A DNA stretch of 12,995 nucleotides from Anaerolineales bacterium UBA3940 (GTDB lineage: Bacteria; Chloroflexota; Anaerolineae; Aggregatilineales; UBA3940): contig DGDY01000091.1 in assembly GCA_002385675.1 (NCBI GenBank), forward strand, positions 1,739 through 14,733. The letters run 5' to 3'. Shown here piece after piece: positions 9,014 through 12,995 of the stretch. The notes beneath the pieces were generated by a model. That model was not told the DNA's origin. It made no database searches and saw nothing but the letters and a program-made list of their open reading frames with translations. The translations under genes and the position numbers were made by a program. Within the stretch, counting starts at the first letter, position 1. Every line of letters begins with the position of its first letter.

Positions 9014-9364
9014 CTAATCATCCACCAGCAGATCGCGCTCGATGTTCAGCAGGTAGGCGGTCGCATCTTCGGCATACCAAAAAACCACGACGACCTCGGC
9101 TTCCGGATCGTACTGGTTCAGCGCCGCCGTGACCGACTGCTGGATCGGCGGGCCGCCCCTGCCGACCAGCCCGTAGGCCCGCATCTGCTCCACCGTCAGG
9201 TAGTTGACCTCCCCGACATCGTCATGCGGATGGCGGCGGCGGATGAGCACCACGCCCTTGCTGCCCGTTGCCCGGTACTGCTCCGTCCCGAACCGCGCGA
9301 TCTCCCGGCGCTGCGCGTAGATAAAGCGGTTCTCGCCGGCCATCTTCTCAATATTCGAGCCCAT
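9014..9364 (-). CDS. Hypothetical protein, 116 residues
   Basis: I do not recognise this family. The start is placed at the ATG at 9364 because GGGAGGGAG lies 9 bases upstream of it. Longer versions of the frame would run far into the preceding gene with Arg/Gly-rich shadow sequence, and the ATG at 9343 has a weaker site. The product is soluble-looking, with no signal peptide or membrane segment. It has a basic front part (residues about 14-45), a TVEQMRAYGLVGRGGPP stretch, and a hydrophobic strand VVVVFWYAEDATAYLL near the end, then an acidic C-terminus (RDLLVDD). The mixed alpha/beta pattern suggests a small folded domain. It overlaps the exonuclease-like gene by 17 bases, so the two are likely co-translated and may work together. 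No function is assigned. Confidence 0.7.
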   Translation of the reverse strand: MGSNIEKMAGENRFIYAQRREIARFGTEQYRATGSKGVVLIRRRHPHDDVGEVNYLTVEQMRAYGLVGRGGPPIQQSVTAALNQYDPEAEVVVVFWYAEDATAYLLNIERDLLVDD

Positions 9365-10625
9365 CGGCAGATGCTCCCTCCCCGCCATCATCCCCGGCTG
9401 CCCCCCGCGCGATGCGTCGCAGCAGCCGCTCACGGCGGTGATGCAAGTCGCGCAGCGCCTCGGTGCGGCGCCAGCTGGGCCGCCACGACTCCGCCAGCGC
9501 GATCCCGGCGTCCGTCCACGCCAGCGCGAGCGGCAGGTTGCGGGCGTGCCACTCGTAATACTTGGCCAGCTCAACGTGCCCCGTCACGTCCAGCCGGAGG
9601 TCGGCCAGCCACTCCCACAGCGGCACGGCCTCCTCGCGGCGCCCCGCCCGCTTGAGCAGCGCCGCCCACCCCTCAAGCGCCTCGTGCCGGGCCTCGGCGT
9701 TGGGCGCGGTCTCCGCCGCCGCGCGGTAGGCCGCCTCGGCTTCCCGCATCCGCCCCCGGCTGGCATACCACTGCGCCAGGCTGAGCCGGTCGTCGACGGG
9801 CAGGCCGTCCGCGTCGGGCTGCTGGAAGACCCGCGCCAGCAGCGCCCCCAGCGACACCATCGACAGCAGGTCGATCTCGTTGTGATAGAGCACCCGCACC
9901 ATGTCGCGGGCATTGCGAGTTTCAAGGTACTGCCGGTAGAGATAGGGGATCAGCGAGCCGGGCACGTCCTGATGAGTGCGCCGCACGCCGAGCACGTCCG
10001 CCTCCAGCGCGGAGAGCGCGCACGAGGGCAGCCGTCGCCGCCACAGCCGCCGTGCGGGGTGCAGCAGGTCGAGGTTGGCGAGCATCTCGACGAGCGGACG
10101 GCGGCGCGTCATGATGCAGCGCGAGGCGAGCAGCGGCACGTCGAAGGTGCGCCCGTTAAACGTGACGAGCGCGCCGTCCGGGTAGAGCGTCTCGTGGAGC
10201 AGGTCGAGCAGCGCAGGCTCATGGGCCGGGTCCTTCAGAAAGAACTGCTGCACCTCAAACTGCCCGTCCCCGTTGAAGAAACCCACGCCGATCAGGAAAG
10301 CGAACGCGCCGCCGCCCAGCCCGGTCGTTTCGGTGTCGAGAAAGACGAACCGCTCCGGCGAGACCCCGCCGAGCAGGTCGTCATCGGCCAACCCGGCAAG
10401 CGCGGCGGGCTCCTGCGCCAGCCACTCGGCGAGCGGCCTGCTGCCGTGGACGGTCTCCGCGTCATACACACGCCGCACGCGGAAGCACGCGCCGCTTGGC
10501 GTCTCGACCGTCTCGCCGTCCACGAGCGTGTCGATGTCGCCGCCCGCCGCCGGGCGCGGCCTGGGGGTGAAATTCCGGCCCGTCGTTACGCCGAGGCGTC
10601 GCAGCCGCCGCCGCAGATCATCCAT
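9348..10625 (-). CDS. YprB-type DEDD 3'-5' exonuclease-like protein with TPR-like C-terminus
   Basis: The 425-residue protein has an RNase H-like fold of the YprB group (RNase_H_2 type). The acidic residues of a DEDD exonuclease are visible: Asp97 and Glu99 in FLDTETTGLGGG, Asp162 in TFNGRTFDVPLL, and Asp252 in YHNEIDLLSM. Residues 1-90 are a family-typical lead region. Residues about 275-400 hold helical pairs with TPR-like spacing (LAQWYASRGRMREAEAAYRA, then GWAALLKRAGRREEAVPLW, then VELAKYYEWH), probably a protein-binding surface. YprB homologues are proposed nucleases; the substrate is not established here. The ATG at 10625 is chosen as the only one before the conserved region; its binding site (GGAAAG) is weak and distant. 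The downstream 116-residue gene overlaps its end. A possible TACAAT -10 lies 44-49 bases before the start. Confidence 0.85.
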   Translation of the reverse strand: MDDLRRRLRRLGVTTGRNFTPRPRPAAGGDIDTLVDGETVETPSGACFRVRRVYDAETVHGSRPLAEWLAQEPAALAGLADDDLLGGVSPERFVFLDTETTGLGGGAFAFLIGVGFFNGDGQFEVQQFFLKDPAHEPALLDLLHETLYPDGALVTFNGRTFDVPLLASRCIMTRRRPLVEMLANLDLLHPARRLWRRRLPSCALSALEADVLGVRRTHQDVPGSLIPYLYRQYLETRNARDMVRVLYHNEIDLLSMVSLGALLARVFQQPDADGLPVDDRLSLAQWYASRGRMREAEAAYRAAAETAPNAEARHEALEGWAALLKRAGRREEAVPLWEWLADLRLDVTGHVELAKYYEWHARNLPLALAWTDAGIALAESWRPSWRRTEALRDLHHRRERLLRRIARGAAGDDGGEGASADGLEY

Positions 10626-10668
10626 AAGTGCCGGTTCGCTTTCCTATCAGGCGTACTTTTGCCCTGTT

Positions 10669-10674
10669 ATTGTA
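10669..10674 (-). promoter_or_regulatory. Possible -10 box for the YprB-like gene
   Basis: TACAAT on the minus strand is one base from TATAAT and lies 44 bases before the ATG at 10625. No good -35 is seen at 16-18 bases. The sequence where the -35 would sit is inside the TGTGA-N6-TCACA site, so the gene could be controlled by a factor binding there. Confidence 0.4.
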
Positions 10675-10687
10675 CCCCGATTCGTCG

Positions 10688-10703
10688 TGTGACATTGATC
10701 ACA
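10688..10703. promoter_or_regulatory. CRP/FNR-family-like operator, TGTGACATTGATCACA
   Basis: The site is an exact TGTGA-N6-TCACA palindrome, the consensus for CRP-type regulators. By chance about 0.01 such sites are expected in a window this size. It lies in the divergent region, centred about 33 bases before the predicted start of the minus-strand transcript and about 64 before a possible plus-strand start. Binding by a CRP-family protein is inferred from the consensus; no regulator gene is in the window. Confidence 0.5.
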
Positions 10704-10759
10704 GGGGTAGAGTGTACTTTGTAACTACTGAAAGGGGCCTGTTCCCTATAGACTATGGG

Positions 10760-10858
10760 TGAATTGAGAGACAAGATAACGCTCATCGCTGTCTCCTCCT
10801 TTGGCGAAGGCTCCCGCCGGGTTTTCCCCCCTCACACCCGGCGGGAGCTTTTCTTTTT
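10760..10858 (+). ncRNA. Candidate small RNA or leader ending in a strong terminator
   Basis: A strong intrinsic terminator closes this stretch, yet no convincing gene precedes it on the plus strand. A TATAGA box at 10747-10752 would start a transcript near 10760. That gives an RNA of about 100 bases with an imperfect stem (GAGAGAC with GTCTCCTC) ahead of the terminator stem. The reading frame from the ATG at 10755 runs through the terminator into the next gene and lacks a clear binding site, so coding is unlikely. It matches no RNA family I recognise. The 5' end is only an estimate. Confidence 0.35.
10807..10858 (+). terminator. Strong orphan intrinsic terminator
   Basis: GCTCCCGCCGGG (10810-10821) pairs perfectly with CCCGGCGGGAGC (10837-10848) around a 15-base pyrimidine-rich loop, and the stem can extend with flanking A-T pairs. 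The plus strand continues with TTTTCTTTTT. It is oriented for plus-strand transcription but sits 166 bases before the next plus-strand gene and follows no plus-strand gene, hence the small RNA proposal. Confidence 0.85.
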
Positions 10859-10895
10859 CGCCCGGCACGAACCTCACCGGTATGATTCTTCCTCA

Positions 10896-10924
10896 TTGTG
10901 CCCGAACGCGAGCCACTGTATAAG
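10896..10924 (+). promoter_or_regulatory. Predicted promoter for the small membrane protein gene
   Basis: TTGTGC (10896-10901) and TATAAG (10919-10924) are spaced 17 bases apart on the plus strand. The -10 matches at five of six positions and the -35 only in its TTG. Transcription would begin near 10931 and produce a leader of about 93 bases. Confidence 0.45.
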
Positions 10925-10937
10925 TAGTTTCGAGGAC

Positions 10938-11005
10938 GCCGGAGGGCTGCTGTGCCCCCGGCCTGTGGCCGATGCTCGCCGCCGACCGCTGCAACACCGG
11001 CGGCG
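10938..11005 (+). promoter_or_regulatory. Two stable hairpins in the leader of the membrane protein gene
   Basis: A first stem pairs GCCGG-A-GGG with CCCCCGGC (about 10938-10962, one bulged A). A second, perfect 8-bp stem pairs CGCCGCCG (10977-10984) with CGGCGGCG (10998-11005) around a 13-base loop. The second ends four bases before the AGGAGGG ribosome binding site at 11009-11015. No known riboswitch motif is recognised. Confidence 0.45.
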
Positions 11006-11023
11006 TTCAGGAGGGACATCACG

Positions 11024-11431
11024 ATGCCAGACATCCCCATCACTGATCTAATTCCGCCCTACCCGCTGCACTGGACGACCATCCTGCATTACCTGATGCT
11101 GCTGGGCACGGTCGCCATGCTGACCGCCTCCTCTGAACAGTCGTCGCTGATTTTCACGCTGATCATGGCCGCGTTTGCGCTGATCGTCGGGGCGGACCTG
11201 TACCTGAACCTGCTGCCGATGTCCAGCATGTTCGTGCTGCTGCTGCGGATGGGGATGTTCGGCGTGCCCATTGTACTGGCCGGGATGGCGCCGACGGAAC
11301 AGGCGCGCAACATCGGCGTGGTGCTGGCCATACTGAGCGCGCCGATCCTGGCGCTGACGTTTCTCAACTGCCTCATCCCCTACGCCCCGCTCACCGACCC
11401 CCGCATCATAAGCTGGTGCGCCAGCGTCTAG
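11024..11431 (+). CDS. Small four-helix membrane protein of unknown function
   Basis: The ATG at 11024 is chosen because AGGAGGG lies at 11009-11015; an in-frame ATG at 10952 would add a Pro/Arg-rich stretch from the hairpin leader and has no good site. The 135-residue product has four hydrophobic segments at about 18-35, 41-62, 67-88 and 96-117 and no cleavable signal peptide. Short polar loops (SSEQS, TEQARN) separate them. The family is not recognised, and no catalytic or metal-binding motif stands out. It is a single gene between two terminators, with a predicted promoter of its own, convergent with ilvE. It may be lineage-specific. Confidence 0.8.
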   Translation: MPDIPITDLIPPYPLHWTTILHYLMLLGTVAMLTASSEQSSLIFTLIMAAFALIVGADLYLNLLPMSSMFVLLLRMGMFGVPIVLAGMAPTEQARNIGVVLAILSAPILALTFLNCLIPYAPLTDPRIISWCASV

Positions 11432-11458
11432 CCGGGTGCGGGTTGCGCCCCATAGAAA

Positions 11459-11490
11459 AACAAGGGCCTGCTGCGGCAGGCCCTGTTGTT
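11459..11490. terminator. Bidirectional terminator between the membrane protein gene and ilvE
   Basis: AGGGCCTGC (11463-11471) pairs with GCAGGCCCT (11476-11484) around TGCG. The plus strand continues with TGTTGTTT and the minus strand with TTGTTTTTC, so it can stop transcripts from both sides of this convergent pair; the minus-strand T-tract is the better one. Confidence 0.85.
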
Positions 11491-11504
11491 TCTAAACGAC
11501 CGGG

Positions 11505-12455
11505 TCAGTCCATCGCAACCGGCGCATAGACCGGAGCATTCCAGAAGCGGTACTTCTCCACACGACCGGTCACCACATCAAAGTAGAGCTCGCGCAGCTT
11601 GCTGACCACCGGCCCGATGCGGCCCGTGCCAATCGGGCGATGATCGACGGAAGTGATCGCCGCGATCTGCACGCCCGTGCCGCAGAAGAAGGCCTCTTCG
11701 GCGAGGTAGACCTCGGTGCGGTCGATGGGGCGCTCGATCACCTCCAGCCCCATCTCATGGCGCAGAAGCTGGATGACCGTGCGCCGGGTGATGCCCTCCA
11801 GGATGTTGTCCGTCACCGGCGGGGTGATGACCTCCTCATCGCGCAGCATGAAGAAGTTGGCCGCGCTGCCCTCGGACACGTGGCCGTCCTGATTGAGCAC
11901 GAGCGCCTCGTCGAAGCCCGCCCGCTGCGCGTCCGTCTTGATCAGCGCCGAGTTAATATACGCACCGATGACCTTGCCGCGCGCCGGGATAACGTTGTCG
12001 TCCACACGCCGCCACGAGGAGAACGTCACGCTTGTGCCTTCCTCGTTGGGCACGTAGCTGCCAAAGGGTACCGCAAACATGGTGATGTCACTCTCAAGAT
12101 CGTGCAGCCTCACACCGATCTGCTCGTTCTTGACGTAGACCACAGGCCGGATGTAAATGTTCTCGCGCCAGCCCTCCGCACGCAGCAGTTCGAACAGGAT
12201 GTCGGTAAGCTGCTGGGGGGTGTAATCCAGCTCAAAGGTCAGCAGCCTGGCGGAGTTCAGGAGACGTTTGAAGTGGTCGAGCGGGCGGAAGATGAAAAGC
12301 TCCTGCTCATCCTCATTCCAGTACCCGCGCAGCCCGCCAAACGCCCCGGTCCCATAGTTGAAAGTATGATTCATGACGCTGATCGTCGCCTGCTCGAAGG
12401 GGACGATCCGTCCTTCAAAATAGGCATACTTGGGTCGTACGGCTGTTGAAGCCAC
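11505..12455 (-). CDS. ilvE: Branched-chain amino acid aminotransferase
   Basis: IlvE interconverts leucine, isoleucine and valine with their 2-oxo acids, using glutamate/2-oxoglutarate and pyridoxal phosphate, in the cytoplasm. The 316-residue length and fold type IV pattern fit the family. Near the start lie the YFEGRIVPF strand and the HTFNYGTGAFGGLRGY segment. Lys161 in PARGKVIGAYINSAL is the expected PLP Schiff-base lysine. Glu195 in SEGSAANFF and the ILEGITRRTV motif are cofactor-site signatures. The start is GTG at 12455, preceded by GGAGGAGG about 8 bases upstream; no ATG fits. D-amino acid transaminases and aminodeoxychorismate lyase share this fold, but the GYW and EGSAANFF context favour IlvE. 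No other ilv or leu gene is nearby, and a terminator follows, so it appears to be transcribed alone. Confidence 0.93.
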   Translation of the reverse strand: MASTAVRPKYAYFEGRIVPFEQATISVMNHTFNYGTGAFGGLRGYWNEDEQELFIFRPLDHFKRLLNSARLLTFELDYTPQQLTDILFELLRAEGWRENIYIRPVVYVKNEQIGVRLHDLESDITMFAVPFGSYVPNEEGTSVTFSSWRRVDDNVIPARGKVIGAYINSALIKTDAQRAGFDEALVLNQDGHVSEGSAANFFMLRDEEVITPPVTDNILEGITRRTVIQLLRHEMGLEVIERPIDRTEVYLAEEAFFCGTGVQIAAITSVDHRPIGTGRIGPVVSKLRELYFDVVTGRVEKYRFWNAPVYAPVAMD

Positions 12456-12526
12456 TGCGCTGCCTCCTCCGGATCGGGCGGGCCAGGTCAGGGGCGCCTG
12501 CCGCTCGCCGATCCATCGCTGTGCAT

Positions 12527-12550
12527 GGAAAGTAAATACGGAAAGTAAAA
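12527..12550. repeat. Two tandem GGAAAGTAAA units in the ilvE leader
   Basis: GGAAAGTAAA occurs at 12527-12536 and 12540-12549, a 13-base step. It lies between the predicted ilvE start site and the coding region (minus strand reading TTTACTTTCC twice). It could be a protein binding site, but two copies are weak evidence. Confidence 0.4.
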
Positions 12551-12592
12551 CGCTCGTGCCGGTCTTTGACGCGGTGATCTCCCTGTACTGAG

Positions 12593-12598
12593 ATTATA
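12593..12598 (-). promoter_or_regulatory. Predicted -10 box of ilvE
   Basis: A perfect TATAAT is present on the minus strand, 138 bases before the GTG start. No clear -35 hexamer lies 16-18 bases upstream. The start would be near 12586, giving a leader of about 130 bases. No leader peptide rich in branched-chain codons is visible in it, so classical attenuation is not supported. Confidence 0.5.
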
Positions 12599-12675
12599 CT
12601 CCGCCTGGCAAGTGAGCGACCGAAGCCCACAAAGTTTGTCAGGATTGTAGGGAAAGCGTCAGGTAGGATAGCGCA

Positions 12676-12708
12676 ATCAAAACGCCCCTGCCAGCATGAC
12701 AGGGGCGT
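12676..12708 (-). terminator. Intrinsic terminator after the SPFH-type gene
   Basis: ACGCCCCTG (12682-12690) and CAGGGGCGT (12700-12708) form a perfect 9-bp stem with a 9-base loop. On the minus strand it is followed by TTTGATT, directly downstream of the minus-strand stop at 12738, and would insulate ilvE from that gene. Confidence 0.75.
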
Positions 12709-12737
12709 CTGCGATCTGCGGGCTGCGGCGGCGGGCG

Positions 12738-12995
12738 CTAACCGCCGGGCTCCGTTGCCGGAGCTTCCTCCTCTGTGGGCTGCTCCTCGGCGGGCGGCGT
12801 CGGGATGGTGCGCTGTGAGCCGCTCGCCTCCCCGGCGGCCTGCTGGTCCATCAACTGCTGGATGTCGAACAGGAAGGGGCTGTTCGACGGGATGAGGATC
12901 AACTGAACCTGGTCACTAAGCTGTTCCACATAGCGCCACTGGATCAGATTGGGGTTCTGGCTGAGCTGCGCGTTGATCAGCCGGAGGGCTTCGGC
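12738..12995 (-). CDS. SPFH/band 7 (prohibitin- or stomatin-like) protein, C-terminal end only
   Basis: The frame is open to the window edge, so the 5' part is missing. A GTG at 12929 lies inside the conserved region and is not the true start. The visible 85 residues begin with an Ala/Glu/Leu helix, then NLIQWRYVEQLSDQ, QVQLILIPSN and SPFLFDIQQL. This is the usual end of SPFH-domain proteins, where a long coiled coil is followed by a short strand carrying the 'LIPSN' motif. These proteins form membrane-attached oligomeric scaffolds and are often linked to membrane proteases. The last 35 residues are a Pro/Glu/Thr-rich acidic tail. The subfamily cannot be decided without the N-terminal half. 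Confidence 0.75.
   Translation of the reverse strand, partial: AEALRLINAQLSQNPNLIQWRYVEQLSDQVQLILIPSNSPFLFDIQQLMDQQAAGEASGSQRTIPTPPAEEQPTEEEAPATEPGG

Noticed and set aside
9365..9574. N-terminal extension of the 116-residue hypothetical protein
   Set aside because: The extension lies wholly in the coding region of the YprB-like gene and is Arg/Gly/Cys-rich shadow sequence; a good start with binding site exists at 9364.
9438..10724. A 428-codon plus-strand frame opposite the YprB-like gene
   Set aside because: It is an antisense shadow; the minus-strand frame has the DEDD residues and family pattern.
10952..11023. Upstream in-frame start for the membrane protein gene
   Set aside because: The added residues come from the hairpin leader, and the ATG at 11024 has a near-ideal AGGAGGG site.
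10861..11023. tRNA, SRP RNA or tmRNA in the divergent region
   Set aside because: I checked by eye for a cloverleaf with TTCGA-type T-loop and for the conserved SRP core, and saw neither.
10755..11051. A 98-codon plus-strand frame over the orphan terminator
   Set aside because: It reads through a strong terminator, overlaps the start of the membrane protein gene, is Arg/Ser/Pro-rich, and has no clear ribosome binding site.

Overview
The window is GC-rich, densely coded bacterial chromosome. It carries ordinary housekeeping genes rather than a mobile or defence island. Several traits suggest a Chloroflexota bacterium, most likely of the Anaerolineae. These are Thr-Pro (TPTP-type) tails on an exported domain, GTG and TTG starts with strong Shine-Dalgarno sites, glutamyl- and glutaminyl-tRNA synthetase genes side by side, a RodZ-like gene next to rimO, and many CACAGAT/CACGAAT-type intergenic palindromes. 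This assignment is inference from style and gene content; no 16S or other marker is present.

Layout, left to right. Positions 1-8838 hold a plus-strand block: the 3' end of rplI (ribosomal protein bL9 with a long acidic tail), a rodZ-like cell-shape gene, rimO overlapping a NUDIX hydrolase by an ATGA junction, rodA (lipid II polymerase for cell elongation), gltX and glnS. Terminator-like hairpins lie at 8913-8990. Next come two minus-strand genes, a YprB-type DEDD exonuclease with a TPR-like tail and an unrecognised 116-residue protein that overlaps its end. Then comes a 398-base divergent intergenic region, a plus-strand gene for a small four-helix membrane protein, and a convergent minus-strand ilvE. 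A terminator separates ilvE from the last gene, the C-terminal end of an SPFH/prohibitin-type protein that runs off the window.

Functionally, the left half joins translation (bL9, RimO acting on uS12, GltX, GlnS) to cell elongation (RodZ-like, RodA). IlvE links to branched-chain amino acid metabolism. The other genes are nucleotide clean-up (NUDIX), a nuclease, a small membrane protein and a membrane scaffold.

I found no new multi-gene system. The points most worth a second look are non-coding. (1) Two intergenic palindromes, upstream of rimO and glnS, are built from 9-bp units; the second nests two sequence-distinct unit families. (2) A C5T/AG5 compound hairpin lies upstream of rodA. (3) The divergent region 10626-11023 has an exact TGTGA-N6-TCACA site, an orphan strong terminator with no convincing ORF before it (candidate small RNA), and a strongly structured leader before the small membrane protein gene.
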